From: Oscillospiraceae bacterium
Lineage (GTDB): Bacteria > Bacillota > Clostridia > Oscillospirales > Oscillospiraceae
Direction of reading: 5' to 3'
Assembly: GCA_017938835.1 (NCBI GenBank)
Contig: JAGBAT010000068.1
Span: 1-35,856 of the forward strand
DNA length: 35,856 nt
Numbering within the stretch: the first letter of the stretch is position 1; each line of letters opens with the position of its first letter. Shown piece after piece: positions 1-8,487 of this stretch. Below the pieces are notes generated by a model, which was given only the letters and a program-made list of their open reading frames with translations, was not told the origin of the DNA and made no database searches. The position numbers were made by a program, and so were the translations under genes.

Positions 1-58
1 ATAGCGCCGGGGATCCTTCTATTTATGTGAGCGACATTGCGACAAGGTTGTTTGATTT

Positions 59-748
59 TCAGCTCATGAACTGCTTCATTCTGGAAAGATCGCAGATACC
101 CATGAAATAATCATAGTACGGCATCAGGAAGTCGAAACCATCGACCATAGTCTTCACTAAGTCTCCGCTTTCCAACAGGCTGTCCCAGTCGCGGTCACAA
201 CTGATGGAAAAGCCCTTGCGGTTATACCAGTTTGCCAGAATTCCATCAGGGTTGCCTTCCTTGGGGCGCTTGTATTCGGGAGAGTCCAGCACGAATACAT
301 CCTGCGCCGCAAGCTTTTCAGCCAAAGGCAGCAGACGTTCCGGATGCTCCAGAATCTCCTTGCGATAGCACTCCATGGTAAAGGGCTTTGCCATCCACAT
401 GCCCATGCCGTAGCCGTAGCCCTCGGGGCGGATCTCAAACCAGAACACGGGACGTTCTGTCCAGTGGGTAGATGTCGGCTTGCGGATGGAAAACCACAGA
501 TGATCCTTATATGGCCCCTTTCCATGGAGACGGCGGGCATCCCGGTAAATCCGGGAAACATGGAGTTCCATATCCAAATCGGGGTATTTTTCCTGAAATT
601 GTTCAAATACTTCCTGTGCAAGCTCCTTCAAGGGTTGCTGCACCAGAGTCAAATATTCCTGTTTGTGCTCCATAAACCAGGAACGGTAGTTATTGAACCG
701 CACGCCCCAGAGAAAGTCCGAGGCAGCAGTGGAAAAACCATTAAACAA
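59..748 (-). CDS. DUF2461 family protein
   Basis: The 229-residue protein matches the DUF2461 (TIGR02453) family. It has the early W-x-x-x-x-R-x-x-Y segment, a basic 'RIYRDARRLHGKGPYK' stretch near residues 65-80, and the F-x-I-R-P-x-G-Y-G-Y-G core. The biochemical function of the family is unknown; it is probably cytosolic, and I see no signal peptide or membrane segment. The start is a TTG at 746-748, placed 10 nt after AGGAG; there is no better ATG. It lies 25 nt downstream of the rhomboid-like gene and is probably co-transcribed with it. The stop is TGA. Identification of the family is fairly sure; the role is unknown. Confidence 0.85.
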   Translation of the reverse strand: MFNGFSTAASDFLWGVRFNNYRSWFMEHKQEYLTLVQQPLKELAQEVFEQFQEKYPDLDMELHVSRIYRDARRLHGKGPYKDHLWFSIRKPTSTHWTERPVFWFEIRPEGYGYGMGMWMAKPFTMECYRKEILEHPERLLPLAEKLAAQDVFVLDSPEYKRPKEGNPDGILANWYNRKGFSISCDRDWDSLLESGDLVKTMVDGFDFLMPYYDYFMGICDLSRMKQFMS

Positions 749-773
749 CTTTCTTTATCTCCTGTTCTAAGTT

Positions 774-1622
774 TTAATCCTGCTTATGAACATGATTGCC
801 AATATGGTCAATGCAGTAGCAGTGATAGCCCTCGCAGCGGGAGCAATAGCGAAATTCCAGATCGGGGAAATCCGTATCTGTCCGACCGCAAACCTCGCAC
901 TTGCGGTTATAGGGCTTGTTTTTCATTTCGTAATTGATACGGCGGGCTTCATTTTTGAAGTTTGCCGTATTCTTGCGCTGCTGACGCTGTTCCTTGCCAA
1001 AGTAGCCGAACAGCCAGTCACCGAAGAACAGAACATAGTTCAGCAGTGCCACGATTGGCAGCAAATTCATGGGGAAGCTGCCGGACAGGATCTCAGCAGC
1101 AAACAGAATCAGGTCAACAATGGCCAGCCACTTGATCTTAATGGGAATAATAAAGAACAGCAGTACCTGCATATCCGGGTACATGGTTGCAAAAGCAAAG
1201 AACATGGACAAATTCAGATAGTGTACAGTAACACCAAAGCTGTACCCAGTGATGAGCCATGCCAGGGTGCCGTAAATCGCCGTCAGCACCACGCCGCTAA
1301 GATAGAACACCGTGAATTTTGCTGTTCCCCAGTGGTCTTCCAGTGCGCTGCCGATGAAATAATAGAAATACAGCCACAATACCAGTGATAAGCCGGAGCT
1401 GGTAGGCACGAATACAAATGTGACCAGACGCCAGATCTGGCCGTGTTTGAAGATCATTTCCGGAGAGAAGCTCAACATACTGCGGAGCATACCTGTGGTA
1501 TCCATGCCGGAAAACAGAAAGACCACGATGTTGCCAATGACAATGTACAGCATCAGACGGGGAATGCCAAAGTTGGGATGTGTATAACAGAAACGGTCAA
1601 TTTTATCCATTATTTTTTTCAA
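774..1622 (-). CDS. Rhomboid-like membrane protein with C-terminal zinc ribbon, probably not a protease
   Basis: This polytopic membrane protein has about six hydrophobic segments in a rhomboid-like arrangement, including the early 'IWRLVTFVFVP' that corresponds to the rhomboid W-R-x-x-T/S-x-x-F/P motif. The catalytic G-x-S-G serine motif is not visible: the matching helix reads 'YLNLSMFFAFATMYPD'. I also see no convincing TM6 histidine. The C-terminal 45 residues carry a cytosolic Cys/His cluster (C-x2-C, YC-x2-C, HCYC and a final H-x3-H) that should bind zinc. I chose the TTG start at 1622 because GGAGG sits 8 nt before it. An ATG at 1610 is the alternative; the ATG at 1637 overlaps the ribosome-binding site. 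The gene heads a two-gene operon with the DUF2461 gene. Confidence 0.7.
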   Translation of the reverse strand: MKKIMDKIDRFCYTHPNFGIPRLMLYIVIGNIVVFLFSGMDTTGMLRSMLSFSPEMIFKHGQIWRLVTFVFVPTSSGLSLVLWLYFYYFIGSALEDHWGTAKFTVFYLSGVVLTAIYGTLAWLITGYSFGVTVHYLNLSMFFAFATMYPDMQVLLFFIIPIKIKWLAIVDLILFAAEILSGSFPMNLLPIVALLNYVLFFGDWLFGYFGKEQRQQRKNTANFKNEARRINYEMKNKPYNRKCEVCGRTDTDFPDLEFRYCSRCEGYHCYCIDHIGNHVHKQD

Positions 1623-1673
1623 TTTAAGTTCCTCCATAGGGTTTTGCGTGGGGTTAAAATTTCGGATGAGCAC

Positions 1674-1682
1674 ATTGTACCA
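1674..1682 (-). promoter_or_regulatory. Extended -10 promoter of the rhomboid-like/DUF2461 operon
   Basis: On the minus strand the sequence reads TGG-TACAAT, an extended -10 element about 50 nt upstream of the TTG start. No good -35 is present at 17 nt spacing. It lies back to back with the rlmB promoter. Confidence 0.45.
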
Positions 1683-1715
1683 TATTTTGTTTGCAAATAC
1701 ACTATTTTTATGCTT

Positions 1716-1742
1716 TTGTTTTTTCGACATATATGGTATATT
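1716..1742 (+). promoter_or_regulatory. Candidate rlmB promoter with extended -10
   Basis: TTGTTT (1716-1721), 15 nt, then TGG-TATATT (1734-1742), giving a short spacer compensated by an extended -10. It drives rlmB and probably the downstream 971-residue gene. The divergent -10 for the minus strand is about 55 bp away. Confidence 0.45.
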
Positions 1743-1797
1743 TAGTCTGTATAAATATCTGCAAATAATTTTTCATATAGAAAATGAGGAATCGAAT

Positions 1798-2589
1798 TTG
1801 AAATACGAAGAACAGAACGAAGAACTGACGTCCGAACGCCCCGATAGAGAAGTTCGGAATGAGATCATTGAAGGCCGCAACGCCGTGATTGAAGCACTGC
1901 GTGCAGGCCGCGCCATCGACAAGATCTATCTTGCAAAGGGTGAAACTGACAAAACCTTGGGTCACATTGCCTCCAAGGCAAGAGCCGCCGGCATCGTCGT
2001 GGTAGAAACCGAACGCCGCAAGCTGGATCAGATGAGCTATACCGGTGCCCATCAGGGTGTTGTGGCTGTGTGCGCCGTCCGCGAATACTGCTCTATTGAT
2101 GACATTCTGGCCATTGCCGCACAGCGCGGGGAAGACCCCTTTGTCATCATCTGCGACGAAATCAGCGACCCCCACAATCTGGGTGCCATCATCCGCTCCG
2201 CAGAATGTGCAGGCGCCCACGGTATCATCATCCCCAAGCGCCGCAGCGCAGGCGTCACCGCCATTGTGGGAAAGGTCAGCGCAGGCGCCGCAGAACACAT
2301 GGCAGTGGCCCGTGTGCCGAATATCACCAATGCGATCAAGGAGCTGAAGCAGGCAGGCCTGTGGATCTACGGTACCGCTGCTGACGGGCAGTCCTCCCTG
2401 TGGAAGACCAATCTCACCGGCCCCATCGGTCTGGTCATCGGCTCCGAAGGGGACGGCATGAGCCGTCTGGTGGCAGAGAGCTGCGATGTCACCGTAAGCA
2501 TCCCCATGAAGGGCAAGGTAAGCTCCCTGAACGCTTCCTGCGCAGCCACCATTTTGATGTACGAAGTACTGCACCAGAGAATGAAATAA
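1798..2589 (+). CDS. rlmB: 23S rRNA (guanosine-2'-O)-methyltransferase RlmB (TrmH/SpoU family)
   Basis: This is a SPOUT-class methyltransferase that transfers a methyl group from SAM to a ribose 2'-OH, by family G2251 of 23S rRNA. The N-terminal L30e-like substrate-binding domain begins 'IIEGRNAVIEAL'. The trefoil-knot SAM domain shows all three motifs: 'NLGAIIRSAE', 'GLVIGSEGDGMSRLV' and 'IPMKGKVSSLNASCAA'. The start is a TTG at 1798, 8 nt after GAGG, giving 263 residues; the reading frame upstream is AT-rich promoter sequence with no homology. It is followed after 26 nt by the large pseudo-ATPase gene, suggesting co-transcription. Assignment to RlmB rather than another TrmH-family rRNA or tRNA methylase is by overall resemblance. 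Confidence 0.9.
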   Translation: MKYEEQNEELTSERPDREVRNEIIEGRNAVIEALRAGRAIDKIYLAKGETDKTLGHIASKARAAGIVVVETERRKLDQMSYTGAHQGVVAVCAVREYCSIDDILAIAAQRGEDPFVIICDEISDPHNLGAIIRSAECAGAHGIIIPKRRSAGVTAIVGKVSAGAAEHMAVARVPNITNAIKELKQAGLWIYGTAADGQSSLWKTNLTGPIGLVIGSEGDGMSRLVAESCDVTVSIPMKGKVSSLNASCAATILMYEVLHQRMK

Positions 2590-2615
2590 GATAAGACCGT
2601 AAGGATCGTGAGATA

Positions 2616-5531
2616 ATGGATATTATTGATGACCTGGATTTACTGGATCTGCCCACTGACCTGCCCGACGGGCTGGACTTCAGTCTGGACGATATTCTGG
2701 ACGAATTCAGAACACCCGGTCTGTTTACAGCCCCTGTGATTGAAACAGAGGACGATGTAGACGAGCTTGTGGAAGAACTCACAATCGAAGAATCCCCGGA
2801 TGAGACTGTCACAGAGGAATACATTGCAGAAGCACTTTTTGATATTCCGGCCCACGAAGAGCCCGTGGAAGAGGTTCAGGAAGAACTGCTTCTCTCCGAC
2901 AACGAGGCAGTCGGTGACCCCTTTGGTCTGGGCGACATTCTCTATGAGTTCGGAACGCCTGTGGATGAAGATGGTGTCAAAGTATACACCCCCACCCACA
3001 AAGAGCAGTCCACTGAAGAGGATGATGTAAAGATCTATGGCGCCGAGCCGGTGGAAGAAGCCACCATGCTGTTTAGCGCAGTCGAGGAATCCGGAGCTGT
3101 AACAGAACCCTCCCCCACAATTGAACAGAAAAAGAAACCAACTCTGAAAGAGCGCTTTGCCGCATGGATGCAGACAAGAGCTGCAAAGAAAGCCGCAAAG
3201 CAGCAGAAAAAGGTGGTCCCCGAAACCGCCGTTCCCGCAACCGAGCCGGCGGAAACCGATCTTGACCCGCTGGATCTTGCAACCGAACTGTTTATTGAAC
3301 AAGAAGAGACGCGTGCCGCCGCACAGGAAGCGGAGCTGCTGGCTGACCAAATCGCGCAGCAGGAAGCGGAAGAAGCGGCCCGCTTGGAAACAGAGCTGGC
3401 TGCGCAGCAGCAGGCTTTGGAAGAGGAAGAACTGGATGCACTGGCCCAGGAGGAACTGCTGGCATGGATCGAATCCACCTCCAAATACCGCACCAATGAT
3501 ATTTCTGCGGAAGAGGCCCTGCAAATTGAACAGGCCGTTCAGGAAGAGCTGGACTATGCAGCTCCTGTGACAGAACAGCCCGCAGAGTTCTTCCCTGAAA
3601 TGACTGCCGAAGAAGAACTTGCGCCGGAAAATGAATTCACTGAGCTGCTGGAAGACGCCGACGAAGAAGACGGCCTTTCTCTGGAAATGCTCGACACCGA
3701 GCCGGAACGGGTGTCCGAAGAACCGGAAGAAACGCCTGAAGAGGCCACTGCCCGCAAGGCAAAGGAAGAGGATGACCTGCACTACAAGCCGGAAGAGGCT
3801 CCCGCAAAAGCAGCCGTCGGCCTCTTGGGCAAGCTTTTCTCCGCAAAGGTCAATGCACTGAGTGAAGATGGCGAAGCTGGTGATCGGGAAGAAGATTTGG
3901 GTCCCGAAGTGGATGCCGGCAAGGCATACCGCTACTTCAGCAAGTTCATCCGCGGCTATCGCTTCCGTATGCATGTGGCTGTGATTTTGTGCGTGATCAT
4001 CGGATGGATCTCTCTGGGCCTGCCCGTATTCGGTTCTATGCGTAATACCGCCGTAGCTGCCGCCATGTGCCTGATGATCCAGCTGACCGTCATGCTGCTG
4101 GGTGCCGATATTCTGGCGGCCGGTTTCAACGGACTGCTGCGCAAACGGGGCGGTCCTCAGGGTCTGGTCACCATCTCCTGTCTGGCCTCCGTGCTGGATG
4201 CTGTTGTGATCATCATGAGCAAGGGCACCGCAGGCTATCTGCCGTTCTGCGGCGTATCCGCTGTCAGCATGTGCTTTGCCATTTACGGCAGCCTGCTGTA
4301 CTGCCGCAGCCAGCGTTTGAACTTCAAAACACTGGATCAGAGTGCTGAACCCATGACCATCAGCGTGGACTACGGCATTGTAGATAATGAAGCCACCACT
4401 GCCTACCGGGTTCCCGGCCATCCGGAGGAATACGTCCACCGCAGTGAAGAGGAAGACCTCAGTGAGTCTCTGTACTCCACATTCATGCCCGTACTGGTCA
4501 TCGGTATCCCCGTGCTGTCCCTGATTGCTGCCATCGTTTCCAGAAACTTCGGCAATCTATTCCACTATATGGCAGGCATGTTCGCTGCCGCTGCATCTTT
4601 CTCTGCACTCATTGCATTCCCGCTGCCGTACTTCCTGATCCAGCGTGATTTGTATCGTGCAAAGGCTGCCGTCGCCGGCTGGGCGGGCACCCGCGAGATC
4701 GGTCAGGTCTCCAGCATGATCGTTACCGACCGTGACCTGTTCCCTGATGATACCGTGGCCATCAAGAGCGTACGCATTGTGGACAACGTTCCCCCGCAGT
4801 TGACCCTGTCTTACATGTGCAGCCTGATCAAAGCCTCCGGCAGCTGTCTCGAGCCCGCATTCATGCAGCTGGCAGACAACAATGATTGTGAGATTCTGGA
4901 GATTGAAAACTTCCAGTGCCACGAAGCCGGCGGCCTGTCCTGTGACATTGGCCCCGACAACGTTGTGGTCGCTAGTCACTCCTATATGAAGCTGCAGGGA
5001 TTCCGCATCCCCGCCCGCAAAAAGGACAGCGAAAACGCACTGTTTCTGGCTGTTAACGGACATGTCATTGCCTATGTCATCATGGAATACAAGGCAATCA
5101 AGTCTGTCCGCGCCGGTTTGGAATCCGCAGTCCGCGGTACTGCCGAAATGGTGTTTGCTGCAAGAGATTTCAATGTCACGCCTCTGCTCATCAGCAAGAA
5201 GTTTAAGTCCCCTACCGATACGCTTCGCTTCCCCTCCTACAGCCAGCGATATGAGATCACCAACTACGCGGGCTCGGATACAGCCACCTGCGCAGCAGTG
5301 GTCTCCAGAAAGAGCTTCTACTCTTATGCAATGGTTGTGGAAAAAGCAAAAAACCTGTACCGCTCTGTCACTTTGTCCGTGGCTCTGTCCGTGGTCTCCA
5401 CGGTACTAGGTGTGCTTCTGGCCTTTGTCATGGCCCTGTTCGGCACCGGAGTCAGTGTTGGCAGCCTGCTGATTTTTATGCTGATCTGGCTGATGGCCAC
5501 TGTGGCTCTGTCCGTCACCATAACAAAATAA
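2616..5531 (+). CDS. Degenerate P-type-ATPase-like membrane protein with long acidic N-terminus
   Basis: I do not recognise a named family for this 971-residue protein. Residues 1 to about 430 are very acidic and Glu/Ala/Gln-rich, probably disordered or coiled coil, with a short basic patch near 175-205. Membrane segments follow at about 452-472, 478-503, 512-535, 539-563, 623-646 and 647-673, then a soluble domain, then a final pair at about 916-943 and 947-970. This 4+2+2 layout and the local sequence resemble a P1B-type ATPase. 'FPLPYF' sits where the CPx helix would be, followed by the link into 'VTDRDLF' (D705), where DKTGT is expected. Only the Asp remains; TGE and GDGxND are not seen, and the A-domain loop is only about 60 residues. 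I infer a non-pumping relative, perhaps a sensor or scaffold. It starts at an ATG with AAGGA 10 nt upstream, in the rlmB transcript. Confidence 0.7.
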   Translation: MDIIDDLDLLDLPTDLPDGLDFSLDDILDEFRTPGLFTAPVIETEDDVDELVEELTIEESPDETVTEEYIAEALFDIPAHEEPVEEVQEELLLSDNEAVGDPFGLGDILYEFGTPVDEDGVKVYTPTHKEQSTEEDDVKIYGAEPVEEATMLFSAVEESGAVTEPSPTIEQKKKPTLKERFAAWMQTRAAKKAAKQQKKVVPETAVPATEPAETDLDPLDLATELFIEQEETRAAAQEAELLADQIAQQEAEEAARLETELAAQQQALEEEELDALAQEELLAWIESTSKYRTNDISAEEALQIEQAVQEELDYAAPVTEQPAEFFPEMTAEEELAPENEFTELLEDADEEDGLSLEMLDTEPERVSEEPEETPEEATARKAKEEDDLHYKPEEAPAKAAVGLLGKLFSAKVNALSEDGEAGDREEDLGPEVDAGKAYRYFSKFIRGYRFRMHVAVILCVIIGWISLGLPVFGSMRNTAVAAAMCLMIQLTVMLLGADILAAGFNGLLRKRGGPQGLVTISCLASVLDAVVIIMSKGTAGYLPFCGVSAVSMCFAIYGSLLYCRSQRLNFKTLDQSAEPMTISVDYGIVDNEATTAYRVPGHPEEYVHRSEEEDLSESLYSTFMPVLVIGIPVLSLIAAIVSRNFGNLFHYMAGMFAAAASFSALIAFPLPYFLIQRDLYRAKAAVAGWAGTREIGQVSSMIVTDRDLFPDDTVAIKSVRIVDNVPPQLTLSYMCSLIKASGSCLEPAFMQLADNNDCEILEIENFQCHEAGGLSCDIGPDNVVVASHSYMKLQGFRIPARKKDSENALFLAVNGHVIAYVIMEYKAIKSVRAGLESAVRGTAEMVFAARDFNVTPLLISKKFKSPTDTLRFPSYSQRYEITNYAGSDTATCAAVVSRKSFYSYAMVVEKAKNLYRSVTLSVALSVVSTVLGVLLAFVMALFGTGVSVGSLLIFMLIWLMATVALSVTITK

Positions 5532-5540
5532 CCCCTATCC

Positions 5541-5569
5541 ACCGGCGAGGTATCCCTCGCCGGTTTTTT
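5541..5569 (+). terminator. Rho-independent terminator after the 971-residue gene
   Basis: A 10-bp GC-rich stem (ACCGGCGAGG with CCTCGCCGGT) and a 4-nt loop are followed by a run of T. It begins 10 nt after the stop codon. Confidence 0.95.
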
Positions 5570-5647
5570 AATTTTATATTGGTATTACAGCCAAAAAACG
5601 GCTGATTTGTAGAATATCAGGCAGATAGTTTGTGCAACTTTGTCTTA

Positions 5648-5676
5648 TTGATAAAAATAATGCAATCATGTATAAT
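5648..5676 (+). promoter_or_regulatory. Strong sigma-A promoter of the EF-G-like gene
   Basis: TTGATA, a 17-nt spacer and a consensus TATAAT. The predicted 5' leader is about 70 nt and carries AAAGGAAG before the ATG at 5752. The near-consensus promoter fits the strong codon bias of the gene. Confidence 0.85.
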
Positions 5677-5751
5677 GAACAAAGATGTATTGATTTTTAG
5701 AGCAAAATTTGTTTTAACATATACAGTTCGACTGAAAGGAAGAAATCAACA

Positions 5752-7818
5752 ATGAGCTACGCAACCAATAACATTCGCAACATCTGCCTTCTGGGCCACG
5801 GCGGCAGCGGCAAGACCGCTCTGACCGAGAGCCTGCTCTATATGACCGGCGCAATCGACCGCATGGGCAAGAACGCTGACGGCAACACCGTCTGCGATTA
5901 CGATCCCGAAGAAATCCGCCGCGGGGTCTCCATCAGCGCAGCAGTCGCTCCTCTGGAATACAGAGGCACCAAGATCAATGTCATCGACACTCCGGGTAAC
6001 TTTGACTTCTCCGGTGCTGTTATGGAAGCCCTGCGTGCAGCTGACGCAGCTATCATCGTCTGCTCCGCTAAGGATGGCATCACCGTTGGTCTGGAAAAGG
6101 CATGGAAATACTGCGAAGAACGCAATATGCCCCGCTTCATCTACATCTCCAAGATTGATGAAGAAAACAGCGACTACAATGCTACTTACAACGCACTGCG
6201 TGAACGCTTCGGCAACAAGATCGCTCCCGTTGTTGTTCCCACTCTGGACAGCAATAAGAAGGTCACCGGCCTGCTGGATATCCTTAACAAGCGTGCATAC
6301 GAAATGCACAACCTGAAGCGCGTGGAAATCGAAATTCCCGAAGGCAAGGCAGAAGTTATTGAAGAATTCAACGACATGCTGAAGGAATCTGTCGCTGAAA
6401 CCAGCGAAGAATTCATGGATAAGTTCTTCTCCGGCGAAGACTTTACCTATGCTGAAATGATCAAGGGCCTGCATCAGGGCGTTACTGATCTGTCTCTGTT
6501 CCCCGTTCTGTGCGGCTCCGGCGTGAACTGCATGGGTTCCCTGATGCTGATGGACCACATCGTTGACCTGCTGCCCAACCCCGTGGAAGGCAACTACCAC
6601 AAGGCTACCAAGGCTGACGGCACCACCGAAGAATTCGTTGTTTCTCCCGGCGGCGTTCCCTCCGCATTTGTCTGGAAAACCGTTTCTGATCAGTACGGCA
6701 AGTACTCCTTCGTCAAGGTTCTGTCCGGTACCATCACCGCCAATACCGCTATGGTCAATGCACGCACCGGCGAAACCGAAAAGCTGGGCCGTCTGTACAT
6801 TATGACCGGCAAGAAGACCGTTGAAGTCGAACAGCTGTCCTGCGGTGATATTGGCGCCATCGGCAAGATGGATAAGGTCAAGACCGGCGATACCCTGTGC
6901 GACGCTCGTAAGGTCGTTTCCCTGAAGGGCATCCCCTACGCAGAACCCTGCTACTCCATGGCAATTGCTCCCAAGACCAAGGGTCAGGAAGATAAGGTTG
7001 CTGCTGGCCTGTCCCGTCTGAATGAAGAAGACCCCTCCTTCACCGTTGTCAACAACGCTGAAACCAAGCAGATGGTCATCTCCGGTATGGGCGACATCCA
7101 GGTCGACGTTCTCTGCAACAAGCTGAAGTCCCGCTTCAATGTTGAAACTGTTCTGGCTCCTGCTAAGGTCGCATACCGCGAAAAGATCAAGGGCAAGGTC
7201 GAAGCCCACGGTCGTCACAAGAAGCAGTCCGGCGGTTCCGGCCAGTTCGGTGACGTTTGGATCCGCTTCGAGCCTCAGGACGAACAGGATGAAATGATTT
7301 TCGCAGAAGAAGTCTTCGGCGGCTCCGTTCCCAGAAACTTCTTCCCCTCCGTTGAAAAGGGTCTGCGCAACGCAGTCAACAAGGGCGTTCTGGCCGGCTA
7401 CCCCGTAGTAGGTCTGAAGGCTACTCTGTACGATGGCTCCTACCACCCCGTTGACTCCAACGATATGGCATTCCAGACCGCAGCTCGCCTGGCATATCAG
7501 GAAGGCCTGCCCAAGGCAAAGCCCACTCTGCTGGAGCCCATTGGTCTGATGAGAGTTACCATTCCCGATGCAAATCTGGGCGATATCATGAGCGACATCT
7601 CCTCCAAGCGCCGCGGTACCGTTCTGGGTATGGAAGCTGAAGGCGGTATGCAGACCGTTGAAGCTGAAGTTCCCATGGCAGAAATGGGCAGCTACACCAT
7701 CGACCTGCGTTCCATGACTCAGGGCCGTGGTACCTTCACCGTATCCTTCCTGCGTTACGAAGAAGTCCCCGCAAACATTCAGCAGAAGATCATCGCTGAA
7801 GCAAAAGCAGAAGACTAA
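5752..7818 (+). CDS. Elongation factor G-like translational GTPase (EF-G paralogue)
   Basis: This 688-residue translational GTPase has EF-G domain order. G1 is GHGGSGKT (residues 15-22), switch I carries RRGVSI, G3 is DTPG, and G4 reads SKID in place of the usual NKxD. Domain II, domain III, the domain-IV segment 'RHKKQSGGSGQFGDVWI', and the C-terminal domain V 'EVPMAEMGSYTIDLRSMTQGRG' follow. It therefore belongs to the EF-G2/FusA-like paralogue group rather than being the str-operon fusA; no rpsL, rpsG or tuf lies beside it. Family members bind the ribosome, but the paralogue's exact task varies or is unknown. It is monocistronic, with its own strong promoter and terminator. Codon use is very biased (almost only CTG for Leu, AAG for Lys), suggesting high expression. 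Confidence 0.88.
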   Translation: MSYATNNIRNICLLGHGGSGKTALTESLLYMTGAIDRMGKNADGNTVCDYDPEEIRRGVSISAAVAPLEYRGTKINVIDTPGNFDFSGAVMEALRAADAAIIVCSAKDGITVGLEKAWKYCEERNMPRFIYISKIDEENSDYNATYNALRERFGNKIAPVVVPTLDSNKKVTGLLDILNKRAYEMHNLKRVEIEIPEGKAEVIEEFNDMLKESVAETSEEFMDKFFSGEDFTYAEMIKGLHQGVTDLSLFPVLCGSGVNCMGSLMLMDHIVDLLPNPVEGNYHKATKADGTTEEFVVSPGGVPSAFVWKTVSDQYGKYSFVKVLSGTITANTAMVNARTGETEKLGRLYIMTGKKTVEVEQLSCGDIGAIGKMDKVKTGDTLCDARKVVSLKGIPYAEPCYSMAIAPKTKGQEDKVAAGLSRLNEEDPSFTVVNNAETKQMVISGMGDIQVDVLCNKLKSRFNVETVLAPAKVAYREKIKGKVEAHGRHKKQSGGSGQFGDVWIRFEPQDEQDEMIFAEEVFGGSVPRNFFPSVEKGLRNAVNKGVLAGYPVVGLKATLYDGSYHPVDSNDMAFQTAARLAYQEGLPKAKPTLLEPIGLMRVTIPDANLGDIMSDISSKRRGTVLGMEAEGGMQTVEAEVPMAEMGSYTIDLRSMTQGRGTFTVSFLRYEEVPANIQQKIIAEAKAED

Positions 7819-7828
7819 ATAAAATATC

Positions 7829-7865
7829 AACCGGGTGTGTCTAAAACGACACACCCGGTTTTTTG
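7829..7865 (+). terminator. Rho-independent terminator after the EF-G-like gene
   Basis: A 13-bp stem (7829-7841 with 7848-7860) and a 6-nt loop are followed by TTTT. Confidence 0.95.
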
Positions 7866-7884
7866 TTGTCCTAATAGATAGTAC

Positions 7885-7913
7885 TGGCATTTTCTCTGCC
7901 GATGTCGTATAAT
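7885..7913 (+). promoter_or_regulatory. Promoter of the small membrane-protein gene
   Basis: TGGCAT, a 17-nt spacer and a consensus TATAAT, 31 nt before the start codon. The -35 is weak. Confidence 0.6.
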
Positions 7914-7944
7914 AGATATATTCCTTATATCAACGGAGAATTTT

Positions 7945-8448
7945 ATGGCTATCAAACGACCTCAGTCTACCGGACAGTCCACAAATACAACCGGCTATAC
8001 CACCGAACAGCAAAAGCGCAATCAGGCAGCCCGCCGTAACGCTGCTCAGCAGCGCAGTCAGGCAAAGACTGCCCAGTATGAAGCAGAAAAAGCCCAAAAA
8101 AGACGGGAAAAGACGGAAACCGCCGAAGAACTGACCTTCAGCAATGTGATGTGGAAGCTGGCAATTTACGCCTGCGTCATCATGGTTGTCATCAGCCTGC
8201 TGTTTGCCAACATCAACGGCGGCAGCAAGTACATCGGCCAGAAAGACACTAATACCACCCCTACTCCGCCCGTGGCAACAGTTGACCCCAACGCAGTGCC
8301 CGATGATGCCAACACGGACGGTGCGGCAGCACCCGACGCAGGTACAGATCAGGCCGCAGAAACACCTGCACCTGACATCACCAACACCGGTGATGCCTCC
8401 GGTAGTACCGTCATTCAGGGGCTCAGCGGACAAACAGCAAACAGCTAA
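7945..8448 (+). CDS. Hypothetical single-pass membrane protein
   Basis: I do not recognise this 167-residue protein. Residues 1-70 are Gln/Lys/Arg-rich and hydrophilic, probably helical and cytosolic (positive-inside rule). One membrane helix spans about residues 73-90 ('LAIYACVIMVVISLLFA'). The remaining 75 residues are Thr/Pro/Asp/Ala-rich, low complexity, and predicted to be outside the cell. This resembles short anchor-plus-linker proteins of the cell envelope, but no enzymatic domain is visible. The start ATG has GGAGAA 4 nt upstream. The gene stands alone between its own promoter and terminator. Confidence 0.75.
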   Translation: MAIKRPQSTGQSTNTTGYTTEQQKRNQAARRNAAQQRSQAKTAQYEAEKAQKRREKTETAEELTFSNVMWKLAIYACVIMVVISLLFANINGGSKYIGQKDTNTTPTPPVATVDPNAVPDDANTDGAAAPDAGTDQAAETPAPDITNTGDASGSTVIQGLSGQTANS

Positions 8449-8456
8449 ATCAGCAA

Positions 8457-8487
8457 GAAGGCACCTTAAACGAGGTGCCTTCTTTTT
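8457..8487 (+). terminator. Rho-independent terminator between convergent genes
   Basis: A 10-bp stem (GAAGGCACCT with AGGTGCCTTC) and a 6-nt loop are followed by TTTTT. It ends the membrane-protein gene. The T-run overlaps the stop of the convergent nitroreductase-like gene, for which it is only a weak terminator. Confidence 0.9.

Noticed and set aside
1-58. Terminator or gene end upstream of DUF2461
   Set aside because: No hairpin with a T-run on the minus strand, and no convincing coding frame in this short stretch.
2640-4439. A 599-codon minus-strand frame across the acidic gene
   Set aside because: It is a Phe/Gly/Cys-rich product of the antisense of GAA/GAG/GCA codons. No ribosome-binding site or homology.
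5746-7890. A 714-codon open frame on the minus strand across the EF-G-like gene
   Set aside because: It is antisense to a certain gene; the strong codon bias explains the open frame.
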